40,938 nt of DNA from Chara braunii. Lineage: Eukaryota; Streptophyta; Charophyceae; Charales; Characeae. Shown piece after piece: positions 1 through 9,099 of the stretch (position 1 is its first letter; each line of letters begins with the position of its first letter). A model generated the notes under the pieces. The model ran no database searches. It saw nothing but the letters and a program-made list of their open reading frames with translations, and had not been told where the DNA came from. The stretch is from NCBI GenBank assembly GCA_003427395.1, contig BFEA01000384.1:119857-160794 (forward strand), given 5' to 3'. Both the position numbers and the translations under genes were made by a program.

Positions 1-86
1 CCCCCCGCCCCTCCTGCCCCCACTCCCACGCAAAATGGTAAGAATTTTCTGCTCGAACATGGGGAGATGCATGCCCGTATTTTTTT

Positions 87-155
<69 letters not shown>

Positions 156-303
156 TCTCACCACCATCTTGTTCTCCCCCTGTTCGTCCTCCCGTTCCTC
201 CTTCCCCTCCTCCCGCTGGTCATCCCGCCCCTCCTGCCCTCGCTCCCACGCGAAATGGTATGCATTTTCCGCTCGAACATGAGGAGATACACGCCCATAT
301 GTT
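1..303. repeat. Diverged direct duplication, about 220-bp period
   Basis: The segment from about 1 to 85 recurs at about 221 to 303. Both contain a ctcctgccc run, the block cgc(a/g)aaatggta, then gctcgaacat and a g(g/a)ggagat stretch, at a constant offset of 220. The first copy runs into the CT microsatellite that fills the space between them. The pair therefore looks like a duplication whose interior then expanded. Short ORFs across this stretch are translations of the microsatellite and are not supported as genes. Confidence 0.7.
91..159. repeat. (CT)n microsatellite
   Basis: About 34 CT dinucleotides with a single interrupting A at 141. It lies inside the 220-bp direct duplication. A Leu-Ser repeat ORF across it is an artefact of the dinucleotide. 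Confidence 0.97.
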
Positions 304-727
304 TTTGTCTTTCCTCCATGCAGCGAGTAGCAGGTTGTCTGTACGTAAATGGTCGACGCTATTCCCAGCGGAAACGCACGCCGCCAGGCCCCCCCCAAAA
401 AGCAAAAACAACAAATTTGCCAAACAACACACGGCCACCCAAGAAAAAAAAAAGAAAAAAAGCACAAAGAGTTTGTTGACACTACGCTTGATGGTCCCGA
501 CCATGCCCGAGCTTCCTCCACCCCTGCTTTTCCGTTTTCGCTGAGGCCGCTCCGGGTCCACGACTTTTCCCAACACTGGCAGGCGCAGTCTCCCGTGGGA
601 GCGTCATGCGAGGACCGCTCACACGAGGACCGTTGTTAGCTTAAAGAAGGTATGGGAAAGAAAGTGTACATGTCTCCTGCGGTCCCTGCTGCTCACCCTA
701 TGCCAGACTGGTATCAGGTAGGTAACG

Positions 728-732
<5 letters not shown>
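304..732. other. Stretch without a recognisable gene
   Basis: Contains an A-rich run near 440-462 and a C run near 390, with only short overlapping ORFs in several frames. None resembles a known family, and I see no tRNA, splice-bounded ORF or other feature. Confidence 0.5.
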
Positions 733-794
<62 letters not shown>

Positions 795-832
795 CTGTCT
801 TGTATCTCTCAGCCTCTCTCTCTCTCTCTCTT
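733..832. repeat. Compound (TC)n-(GC)7 microsatellite
   Basis: A (TC)n run of about 48 bases (733-780) abuts seven GC dinucleotides (781-794). A second shorter CT run follows at 814-832. The homopurine/homopyrimidine tract next to an alternating GC tract is a combination that can adopt triplex and Z-form DNA respectively. That is a general property of such sequences and not something shown here. Confidence 0.95.
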
Positions 833-1391
833 CTCTGGTTTGGATCACTCCCTGAATACACCTGCTCAGATCAAACTCAGATCTTGGCGGCCTACTTCTC
901 TACCACTACCCTAGCTATGGTTGTTTTCGGCGCTCTCTTCTTCTTCGAGCGTGGTCTTGCTCAAGTGGCTTGGTCACACAAGCAACAGCAGCGCTTCCAC
1001 AACTTCACGAATGAACAATTGTCCCCCTTGCTGCATTGTAGTACCTAAATATAGGAATTGGACTTTGCTTGGCCTGCCTTACCGGTCAGCCATGGCCTGC
1101 TGTTGCAATCAATCATTTCGTCGGTCGGGAAACTTCGACGACTTTCTTGGGACTTGCTGCATTTTTTGTGGGTTTGGGGACTAGACTTCGACATTCCGGA
1201 CTTTTCTGTCGGGTACCGGACGGGTTATGCAACCACTCAGCCCTCTGGAGTTTTCTGTTGGGTACCGAAATTACTCTATCCCGGCCTGACTTTTCTGGAT
1301 GTTTCCTAACTCGGACCCACGACGCTTCACTGGCCTATCGGACCTACGACACTTCACTGGCCTATTGGGCCTACCGTATGTGAAGCTGGGA
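833..1391. other. Gene-free stretch with a short 27-bp tandem pair
   Basis: No recognisable coding sequence. At 1314-1367 a 27-bp unit containing cttcactggcctat occurs twice in tandem, and a further partial copy (ggcctac) follows. Related phrases (gactttgctt, ggacttttctg) suggest older degenerate repetition across 1050-1400. Confidence 0.5.
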
Positions 1392-1526
1392 CTATTGGGC
1401 CTGGCGGATCTCAAGTTGGTGATATCCCGATTTGAGGTCAAACTTGGAGAAGAACTTATCGCCGCCCAGCCACTCGAGAAGGTCGTCGATGCGCGCTGTC
1501 GGTACGAATACCCTTACAAGGGTATT
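1392..1526 (-). pseudogene. Ty3/gypsy reverse transcriptase fragment
   Basis: About 40 codons of a retroelement reverse transcriptase survive at the 3' end of a 203-codon minus-strand ORF (2003-1392). The peptide reads RIDDLLEWLGGDKFFSKFDL followed by KSGYHQLEI. This is the conserved block around RT motif A, where the Asp of FDL is the first catalytic aspartate. The same block is KVFSKIDLKSGYH in the fuller element near 18.0 kb. The fragment ends in a stop soon after the motif, and nothing of the downstream YxDD region is present. Upstream the same frame runs into repeat X sequence with no RT similarity, so the long ORF is a chance fusion. It is non-functional. Assignment to Ty3/gypsy is strong for the motif and uncertain for the element lineage. 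Confidence 0.8.
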
Positions 1527-1589
1527 GGCCTTGGTTTTCGCCAGCAACAGAAAATAAGTTTGGTTTAGAAGTATAAGTTTACCGCGCGA

Positions 1590-3460
1590 GGCGCAACGGC
1601 GTCTGAGGTTTACGTTGACTGAATGGTTGACCAGAGTAGAGAGAGTGTGGGCGCGCAGACTTAAGGCGCGGTGTCGGAGGGCACGGTGTCCCGCCCCTCC
1701 TCTATGCGCCAAATTATTACCCGAGTACCAGCTCAGCCCTGGTGTCTGCAGCTTGTCGGGCGATTCCCGAACCCCGTGCTCCGTAAACAGGTCGAGCCGT
1801 GACCTGCAAGGGACCGGTCCAGTCTGCGCCTGCCCTCGGCAAAATGGGTGCGCCACTGGACTTTCCATTGGTCCACGCAGGTTCGGCGCCCTGCTATACA
1901 GCAGAGCACTACCGACCTGTGGCCGTGGTTGCCGCTGGGTTCGCGCAGGGACGCGAAGGTAGAAGGACAGGCTTTGTCTTTCTACCGCGCGCCGAGTGTT
2001 CATTTAGCCGGGTTATGGGTTGAGTGCACGGGGCAGAAATCGTTGCGTAAAGAAAGAGGAACGAGAGAAAAGAAAACTTTGTGTCAGATTCGTGTGATGG
2101 TCTAAGCTCACGTGTTAGTTCGGGGTAATCATGATGTCATAGTCTCTTTACCTTCTCGATTTTTAATATTAATATTTCCTTCCCGCCTGTCATTTCGCGG
2201 GAAGGCCAACGGTTCGAATTTTGAAGTCCAGTTGTGGTCGGGGGCCTAGGCCGGCCTGACCCTTCACGTATCGTCGACGGCTGATCTGGTTTGCTGAGTG
2301 CCATCCAGGGAGACCCCAAAAGAGGGCCGCATCGGTAGGAGGCCTATCACCCCCCTTGGAAGGTCATAAGCCCTCTCCTTACCATCGGACACGGGTACCC
2401 ACCAGGGGGAGTCGGGATTGCGTATTTTGAAAGGGAAGGGTTGGCCGACACTATCCCATTATGGGACCACCACGCTGGGCTCGCGGTCATGTCATGACAA
2501 GACGAGAGGACTGGGGATCGGTAGCAGAGGGTCTGCCCACACTGTGACCGTTGAGATTGCGGTGTCCCGGTTTTCTTTGTTTATTTATTTATTCCAGTTA
2601 TTCCTTTTCTCAAGAAAAAATTATCACTGGCAAGCAGAGTTTGGGAGGCGGATTGTGTACCTCGTCTTGAGCGCAGGGATCCCGGTGCATAGTGATCCCA
2701 TAAAGGTTGAGAAAGGGTCGTGGACCACTGGCCGGTGGAGGTGCTCCGACTGCCATGTTCTGCTAACGCTAGTGGTTTGAGGGAGGAGGGCAAAACGGAG
2801 TAGTACCTTGGGGCGAGCTATTTGTATGTGTGTGGGCCTTAGCTATTCTGAGAGTGGCGATGGCACTACACGGCTATAGACCTGACTGCTGGCGGCACAC
2901 AGTGCGTTGGACCCCAATGTCGGACGAAGGCCCTCGGATCACTACGGTCCTAAATTATGACGGGGGAGAAGTGGCGAGACTAAAGATCAACATAGAAGGG
3001 GGGAAAGAGGAAGAGATACGAAGTGACCAGAGGCTGCAGGCTGCCATTACCGAAGCGCGGGACAGGGCGGAGCGGAGATGCGGACGAGACGGGGTAACTG
3101 CGGGCATTAGGGTGGAGGTCACCTACCACGAGATCGAATCATCAACTGGGACCACGACAAGGGAGGTACAACACAACAAGAGAGACTCTGGAGGGGAATC
3201 GGAAATGAGCGGTCGCGAAGCGGACGTCCAGTCTTGGCATGGGCCGGACCAGATCCGCCGAAACCATCTGCTGGCTGGACCAGTGGAGGAGGGACCTGAG
3301 GCCAGTTCGGCCCTTCACGGAGTGAAGTCAGCTGAGGCTGGACAATCGAGGGGGCGACACTAGGAAAATGCGGGATTGAGTTACGGGGGGACGCGCGCGT
3401 ACACGGTGTCGCACTTTTTCCAGTCGGGCCAGTTCGGGCGACCGGAAAGCCAACAGGCAG
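1590..3460 (+). mobile_element. Repeat X, copy 1 (unclassified mobile-element-like repeat)
   Basis: This segment is matched, in inverted orientation and the same order, by 11250-9090. Shared blocks include 1600-2000 with 11250-10960 (ccacggccacagg and gcgtggaccaatgga in the complementary sense), 2000-2070 with about 10930-10860 (gagttatgggt), 2190-2410 with about 10315-10080 (ttcgcgggaag, ggtaggaggc, atcggacacgggtaccc) and 2640-3300 with about 9900-9150, which covers the ORF. The order is conserved, but copy 2 holds extra sequence between the blocks. I cannot define termini or a target duplication, so the class is open: LTR plus leader of an unrecognised retroelement, or a non-autonomous element carrying an ORF. 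Confidence 0.65.
2860..3363 (+). CDS. Unrecognised 167-aa charged protein carried by repeat X
   Basis: I do not recognise the family. The ATG at 2860 is preferred over an upstream GTG at 2830 because the inverted second copy has an ATG at the equivalent place (9637, minus strand) and similarity is clear from there. Visible architecture: residues about 1-30 are mixed (HTVRW), then YDGGEV and a short hydrophobic strand (ARLKINI). An acidic/basic, Ala-rich segment of about 30 residues likely to be helical follows (QRLQAAITEARDRAERR), then a second strand (GIRVEVTYHEIESS), and a polar, probably disordered tail rich in Ser, Glu and Arg. No signal peptide or membrane segment is visible. Many differences from copy 2 fall at third codon positions, which argues for past selection as protein. 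It could be an element gag-like protein or a captured gene. AATAAA-type signals lie about 125 bases after the stop. Confidence 0.55.
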   Translation: MALHGYRPDCWRHTVRWTPMSDEGPRITTVLNYDGGEVARLKINIEGGKEEEIRSDQRLQAAITEARDRAERRCGRDGVTAGIRVEVTYHEIESSTGTTTREVQHNKRDSGGESEMSGREADVQSWHGPDQIRRNHLLAGPVEEGPEASSALHGVKSAEAGQSRGRH

Positions 3461-3485
3461 TCACGCAGGATTTTGTATGTGATTG

Positions 3486-3511
3486 CAATAAATAAAATAA
3501 ATTAAATAGTG
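3486..3511 (+). terminator. Candidate polyadenylation signal cluster
   Basis: The stretch caataaataaaataaatta holds overlapping AATAAA hexamers about 125 bases after the stop of the 2860-3363 ORF on the same strand. The position suits a polyadenylation signal, though AT-rich sequence gives such hexamers by chance. Confidence 0.35.
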
Positions 3512-3872
3512 CAGATCCCTTCCTGTTGTGTGCGTCCGGCTTCGAGCGAGACCCTTCAATTGCGGTCTTCGCCGGTCCCCGGTCTTAGGAATCTTTTATT
3601 TTGATTCGGAACAGCAGAGAATTATGCAAATAATAATCGCAAAATTATAAAATTCTATGCATTAATTATATCAATCTGATTTTGAGAACTGTGACAAAAT
3701 ATTCACGAGGGCAATCATCAAGCAAGAATGATGCAGAAAAATAAGACTGACTGACTCAAGCAGAGACAAAGGCAATTGAATGAGGGAAGAATGAAAACTC
3801 GTAATAATCTCAGAAAGTACATGTAAACGGGTATCGTCAGCACCTCTCAAGAGTCCTCACTCATCCCTCTGG
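3512..3872. other. AT-rich spacer, no gene seen
   Basis: Lies between the plus-strand repeat X ORF and the converging minus-strand ORF that ends at 3873. AT-rich at 3590-3720, with no ORF of note, tRNA or strong repeat. It could contain the 3' untranslated regions of both neighbours. Confidence 0.4.
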
Positions 3873-4601
3873 TTAGTCTCTCTCAATCTCTCTTTTCACT
3901 GATCTCCTCCGGTGCCGAGACCCACGCCCTCGTACAGTCTGAGGTTGAGGCTTCGTGACAAAAAGCCACCTGTAGCCAGCAAGCTCCGAGCAAGACCATC
4001 CGAGGCACATGACACGGTAATTAACCATAGAGCAAAATTCCTCCCACAATGTAGGCAACCCGTCCACTGAAAAGACCCCTCGTCTGAGGTAGGGAAACTC
4101 GGTGGGCTCAGTCAATGCCTCAATGTCAACCACCACCGGAGAGATGTACCTCTTTGCCAAACCGATCACATCCAGCCAACTCGTGCCATCAGTGAGAAGA
4201 GAAGGGACTGGAGGCCTAGGATAATCAGTGTAAAGCATCGGCCTAAACCTGCGAATCAACGTAGTGCCACTCTCATCGAGCTCCCTCTCTCTCTGCTCAA
4301 GATATTCAGTGGCTGAGATCCAGACTGGATCAAAAAGCTCACGAGTCTCCTTGCCCTTCTTCAGGTAGGGCCTCAGATTGTGGATGGTGCTGTCAGCAAA
4401 ACTGGTCTGGACAACGAAGATCGACAGATCTCCCTGTCTGAAACCAATGGCACTAACATACTGATAATGAAAAGCCTCTTTGCATGAGATCTGATTGAGG
4501 TTGGCCAGCACTGACTCGCTGACCGGAGTAGACTGAACTGCGCTCATGAGTACTCTTGCCAACACAAGCTGATCCGACGATCCCGGAGAACAGGTTACCA
4601 A
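3873..4601 (-). CDS. Unrecognised 242-aa ORF, possible host exon
   Basis: A single uninterrupted minus-strand frame of 242 codons, long for this window outside retroelements. I cannot assign a family. The composition looks protein-like: a balanced mix with no low complexity, alternating hydrophobic and polar segments (SAIGFRQGDLSIFVVQTSF, WLDVIGLAKRYISPVVVDIE), five Trp and a short basic tail (RGRGSRHRRRSVKREIERD). There is no signal peptide, membrane helix or metal-binding motif. The first in-frame Met is at 4601, but the true start could lie upstream or the ORF could be an internal exon. Directly upstream is a heptamer microsatellite (4666-4721), then two related small ORFs on the same strand. 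Whether all three belong to one multi-exon gene cannot be decided without transcript data. Confidence 0.45.
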   Translation of the reverse strand: MVTCSPGSSDQLVLARVLMSAVQSTPVSESVLANLNQISCKEAFHYQYVSAIGFRQGDLSIFVVQTSFADSTIHNLRPYLKKGKETRELFDPVWISATEYLEQRERELDESGTTLIRRFRPMLYTDYPRPPVPSLLTDGTSWLDVIGLAKRYISPVVVDIEALTEPTEFPYLRRGVFSVDGLPTLWEEFCSMVNYRVMCLGWSCSELAGYRWLFVTKPQPQTVRGRGSRHRRRSVKREIERD

Positions 4602-4665
4602 ACCGATTGCAGGAAACTGATTGCTGAAAACAGATTGCTAGAAACCAGTCACTAGTAACTTACTG

Positions 4666-4721
4666 CTGATTGATGATTGCTGATTGATGATTGCTGATTG
4701 CTGATTGCTGATTGATGGCTG
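4666..4721. repeat. Heptamer microsatellite, (c/a)tgattg x8
   Basis: Eight consecutive 7-base units. Five read ctgattg or close to it, alternating with atgattg, and the last is atggctg. Related gattgctg phrases are scattered from 4620 to 5260, so this may be a young expansion inside an older degenerate repeat field. Confidence 0.85.
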
Positions 4722-4760
4722 ACCAGGTAGGTGAGTTGTCCTTGTTCAGAGACAGAACGC

Positions 4761-5015
4761 TCACTGGTGGTCTCTAACAATCCCCCTTGCTTCCTCAACG
4801 GTGCATACTGAAGTTATGGTAGCACATAGCCTGTCGCTCTTATCATGCAGGTAGTATGTGTATTCAATTTTTGTATGATCACTCACGAGAGCCAGTGCGT
4901 GTTCCGTCATCATAATAGTTTGCCGATTATACTCCTCAGCTGCACTCTTCCTCCAGGTCTCCGCGGTGCTCTGATGCAGCGAGCAGGAGACTCTAACTGT
5001 GTTGCTGCTCTCCAT
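4761..5015 (-). CDS. Small unrecognised protein, 84 aa, paralogue of 5816-6073
   Basis: Begins MESSNTVRVSCSLHQ and ends at a stop at 4761. It aligns end to end with the ORF at 6073-5816. Shared positions include the MESS start, TVRV, SLHQ, a Trp followed by (K/E)SA, a MM..HAL block, IEYT.Y and a C-terminal TVE(E/Q)AR. The layout suggests a beta strand, a helix of about 30 residues, another strand and a short helix. I know no family with this signature. It has no signal peptide or membrane segment. Agreement in length (84 and 85 codons), start and end between two diverged copies is the main evidence that it is real. Function unknown. It could also be a conserved internal exon. Confidence 0.5.
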   Translation of the reverse strand: MESSNTVRVSCSLHQSTAETWRKSAAEEYNRQTIMMTEHALALVSDHTKIEYTYYLHDKSDRLCATITSVCTVEEARGIVRDHQ

Positions 5016-5059
5016 ATCCTTACTGGTCTCTCACTACAAGTTCACCCAACCTGTGACAG

Positions 5060-5280
5060 GTGACTCTTGGATGATCCGAGTACGAAAAGGCTATTGAGTG
5101 GATTGCTGGTTAGAACAATTGTTTCGGATTGTTGTTTCTTGTCGCTTTTCCTGGTTGCTGTTCTCCGATTGTTGTTTGTCTGCATTTCTGGGATTGCCGC
5201 CCTGAAGTGCTGTTCTCAGGCTACTGTTTTCAGATTGCTGTCCTCCGAGCTAACTGTCTTGTTGATTGAACTGTTAAATA
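5060..5280. repeat. Degenerate gattgctgtt-type repeats
   Basis: Phrases of the type (g)attg(c/t)tg(t/g)t recur every 15 to 40 bases (gattgctggtt, gattgttgttt, ggttgctgttc, gattgttgtttg, gattgctgtcc). No regular period can be fixed. A short plus-strand ORF here is a translation of these repeats. Confidence 0.45.
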
Positions 5281-5462
5281 GCGGTTGAATCACTAATAAA
5301 TGCTATCTTGATTGACCATTTCGCTGATTAAATGCCAACTGAGTTACGACTGATACGTAGTAAAGTAGTCATTGAGCGATAACAGGGCAGCAACTGAATG
5401 ATGATAGAACACTGCTTCCGGGCTCCGATTACTACTCAAAGTGTTATTCTGAGTTCTGAGTA

Positions 5463-5600
5463 TCGCCAAAAATGCTCCGTTTCAAGTACCGAATACTGTC
5501 GAGAATGCTCTGTTCGAATCCTGAACACTGCCAAAGAATGCTCAGTTCAAATTCTGAATACTGCCAAGAATACTCAGTTCAAATTTTGAATACTATCTGA
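5463..5600. repeat. About 32-bp tandem repeat, four units
   Basis: Units of the form tgctc(a/c/t)gttcaaattctga followed by atactgccaag repeat about every 32 bases with substitutions and single-base indels. The last units are most alike. It lies between the two small paralogous ORFs. Confidence 0.75.
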
Positions 5601-5815
5601 CTGCGCTGGATACTATTGATTGGGTTGACTGTTGCTTGTGCTGCCACTCGAATTGATCGCTTTACTGATTAAACACAGATTAAGAAATGGCTGGGTTGTT
5701 GTCGTGTGCTGCTCTAGATACTACTTAAAGCACCGTTCAGAGTATTATTAGGGGTGTTGTTCTGAATGTTGGGCGCTGCACAGGGTATCGGCCTGAATAT
5801 TTTCCTTTCTATTGC

Positions 5816-6073
5816 TCACCCCCTTTTCCTTGCTTGCTCGACTGTTTCTAACCAAGAGCAGGTACTGTGTGGCTTCCCATCAGATTCACAGAAATAGATG
5901 GTGTACTCAATGATGCTTTGTCCTCTCTCTAAGTCCAACGCATGTTTTCTCATCATCTCAGCTTGGGATTGTCTGACTCTAATCGCACTCTCTTCCCATC
6001 CTTTTGTTCTGTCTTGATGTAACGAATAAGTAACTCTCACTGTATGACCTTCAACCTTTCTGCTAGACTCCAT
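5816..6073 (-). CDS. Small unrecognised protein, 85 aa, paralogue of 4761-5015
   Basis: The frame is open from 6226, but the Met at 6073 is chosen because from there the protein (MESSRKVEGHTVRVTYSLHQ) matches the neighbouring 84-aa ORF over its full length at roughly 40 percent identity by eye. Shared features are TVRV..SLHQ, W..SA, a Met-Met..HAL.L helix, the strand IEYTIYF and a terminal TVEQAR. Upstream codons 6226-6074 (with VCVKRSNLREHF) have no counterpart and may be non-coding or an upstream exon. The two copies lie in the same orientation about 800 bases apart, as expected after tandem gene duplication. No known domain, signal peptide or metal site. Function not assigned. Confidence 0.5.
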   Translation of the reverse strand: MESSRKVEGHTVRVTYSLHQDRTKGWEESAIRVRQSQAEMMRKHALDLERGQSIIEYTIYFCESDGKPHSTCSWLETVEQARKRG

Positions 6074-8530
6074 TGCATTAGTCCTCTGATACAAGGAAGA
6101 GGGGCTCACTCTCGTCTTGTCAAACAGTTGGTGGTTAGCAAAATGTTCTCTGAGATTAGAGCGCTTGACGCATACGGCCGAGAGCAGTGACTGACAGTCG
6201 GTCCGGTCCTCATGGCATTTCAACACAATACCATTCAGGAGTTCTCAGTAACCTGATCAGTCTGACCCTCTTTTCCAGCCCGACCAGACGGATCTGAACC
6301 GATTTGGAGGGAACGATGACACTCCCCTTCGTTTACACAGTCTGCAACAGTAAGGCACGCTCACGGAATTTGATCCGTTCTCCTGATCTGTTATGTTGGT
6401 ATCTACGCCGATCTGGCGGCGTTTGTTTCGGGTTAGCCCAATTTTGGCTTGAATGACCTGGCCTGTCAAGTCCAAATAACGTCTGAGTTCACTCTAATTT
6501 GGCTCGCCATAGGCCAGGCCGAATTTACATGATCAAATTCGTCAAAATCGAGCCTTGGTCTGCAGGACCTAGTTTGCCAAGCTCAGTTTGCAGGAATCAG
6601 TCTACCAATCCCTGAATAAAACACCAAGTACGGGTCCACACGGTTAGTGGCTCCGTAACACTGGCGCTAAGTACTACTCACTCCAAACTGAATATCCTTG
6701 AAGACAACCCGATTATTACATCAACCGAGTAGCTCTGATCTCGTGACTCAAGACTCGAGCTACCAGGCAGTTTCAGTCAAGCCATCTAGCGCTATAAGTG
6801 AACTCGTGCCCGGTCCCCAGGTTATGTATTATAAATCGGACTGGGCGAATATGCCAAGAGAAGGGACCTACTGGTTCGTCGTTTCTAGGCAAGCTCGCGC
6901 AGGAGGAGCAATGCTTCTCGACCCCTTTTCTTTGCGGCAATCTCCCTCCCCCTTGTTTAGTTACGGTAGAACAGAAGCTAGTCAATCACCATCAAGTAAA
7001 AGTTTGGCGAGGATATATGTGATCTTTCTCAACACTGACTTTCTTCTTTTCATTTACTCAGAGAAGATTAGTATCATAGAAAACATTATCAGAGAATTTT
7101 CCTCACATTTCCACTGGCAAGATAAGACTATTCAGCGAGCACGGAAGTGAAACTGTATTATTCGATCAAGAATCCTGCCTGTAGCCTTCAAGTTCACGAG
7201 CTCATCCAATCGGACATTCCCCCCCACATGCGCACGCAGATATTCGCAGACTTATGCGAACACACACTTAGTTTATCTAAGGACATAGACGAACTCATAC
7301 CACTGTTAGCGATCATTCAATTAAGTGAGCACTTACAAGCCTACGCCCTGCGCTCCCCCACGCCCATGCGGCTACGCTGTGCAGTCTCATAGTGTATTCA
7401 CACTGTCCAACCGAACGGCGCGGTCACATGGTGCAGTCATACAGTGCACTCTCACAAATATTGTTGCATGATGCAATAGCGCAATGTGGTCTCTTGGTGT
7501 AATCACATGACACGATCAACATCGTGCAGTGTCACACGGATGAAGAAATGTAAAAAAGAAATAAAAAGGAAAGAATGAAAGGAAGAGTCTGAACCCTGAT
7601 TGTATTCTCAACCTTCATCCCTGCAAGGCCTAAGCTACGAATACAAAGACTGCGAGTCCCCCTTTTGTCTTACCAAGTGTTCAAATATACCACCCAACAC
7701 AAGGAAAGAAAGAGGAAAGAACACTCAATGGGCATGCGCCAACATCAAGATTATCCAGTCACTTCATCCTCGCTAATTCCCTTAATTTGTGGTCTATATG
7801 TCGTGTTCCTTCCACGGCTTGCGCTTTTCAGATCGTCATTATGAGACAGGAGTTTTCCCCAATCCACCCACTCATGCAATCTCCCGCTGGCCTATCCTTC
7901 GTCTAGTTGTAGGATGATCGGTTAATAATGATCGATCATCCCAAATCATAACAGAACGGAAGAAATTATCTTGCAATGTCGCCCGATATTTCTGAGGGTT
8001 TGGTTAGGACTCTCATGAGGAAGAGTGTCAATGGCCTTGATAGCAGTATCTGTTGTAGGTCGGAAGTCACTCGGGGTAGCAAGACAGGTAATCACTAGTG
8101 CAGGCACACGAGCCAGTAAGTGAGAAACACTTTCAAGGGAATAAGACTCTCACAACGGCTAGTCTTTGACCGAACTGTTCACGCATACTTCGACCACTAG
8201 TGATGACGCCAACAAAAAAAAACGCCCAAGCCGAACTCTCAACTCCCTCCACCCTTCCTCTCACTCTTCCATCTCATCTGCCAACCACCAGCAGAAGCAT
8301 GTCAAAGGACCTTCTGGCTGAGATTGAGCAGTCAGGGGTCCATTAGACGGAGTTCATGAAAAACTAGCAGCGTCCCTCGCACTAAAAGGAACTTATTTAT
8401 ACCTGCTTCTTTTGCATGCTTGCAACGTAGCTGCCCGATGAGCGAGCCAAAAGCGCTTTAGTACTGATTACTCAGAAGAGGCGTGCGAGATAAAACAGAG
8501 ACTAGTCACTTCTGGCGAATACTCAAGGTA
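6074..8530. other. Long stretch without a supported gene
   Basis: ORFs here are short, overlap on both strands and resemble nothing I know. A degenerate repetition of cacatggtgcagtca-like phrases occurs at 7380-7545. Pyrimidine-rich sequence and purine-rich blocks (7545-7590, 7700-7730) are scattered. It could hold small exons of the minus-strand ORFs at 3.9-6.1 kb, but no convincing splice-bounded ORF was found by eye. Confidence 0.4.
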
Positions 8531-8680
8531 TCTCGGGGGCTAATCGTGGCTTATTAGTCTCGAAGTACTCCGAGTGAGCGTGAAGACAAACAGTTGACTA
8601 GCATGTCACGGAGGTTCGCCGCGGCTTATTGGTCACAAGGCACTCTAAGCACGCGCAAAGACAAAAGTTGAAGTCAAGGC
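8531..8680. repeat. 75-bp tandem duplication
   Basis: Two diverged copies with a 75-base offset, aligned at ggcttatt(a/g)gtc (8548 and 8623), then ac(t)ctgag-like sequence and (a/c)aagacaaa(c/a)agttga. Similarity is about 70 percent by eye. A single duplication, not an extended array. Confidence 0.65.
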
Positions 8681-9099
8681 AGACGTCGTACACACCGCCA
8701 GTTACAATCACCTCTCTGGCTTGTCGCATACGCTGCAGTTTTGCTGACTTTACCATCTCAGCACTTTGCTCAGTTCCCACCTCTACCTCTTCCATTGGCC
8801 CTCCTTCTCTGTTAACTGACTTATCACGCGTTAACCTTCCGCTTCATGCCTAGCAGCTTCCAACTCAGAACGACCCTCGCCAGCAGGGTCTCTCAAGAGA
8901 AAACGATGCCCTGCACGATAACTGGGCGGGTCCCAATGAGGTGACGGCGCATGACGTCGACAACATGCTCTCAGGCACGCGCGTTCTTCCCTGCGTCTCA
9001 TCAGCACACGTTGACCACTCTCTCTCTCTCTCCGCGTAAACCGCCCTTCACTCCTTCGTCCTCACCACCCTGTCGTGCGTGTCGTGCCTCTCTCTCGCC

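Noticed and set aside
67-282. ORF with a long Leu-Ser repeat
   Set aside because: It is the translation of the CT microsatellite. The non-repeat ends have no protein character.
6257-6475. Cys-rich peptide PYCCRLCKRRGVSS as a zinc finger
   Set aside because: No second metal-binding pair at a usual distance, and the ORF is short.
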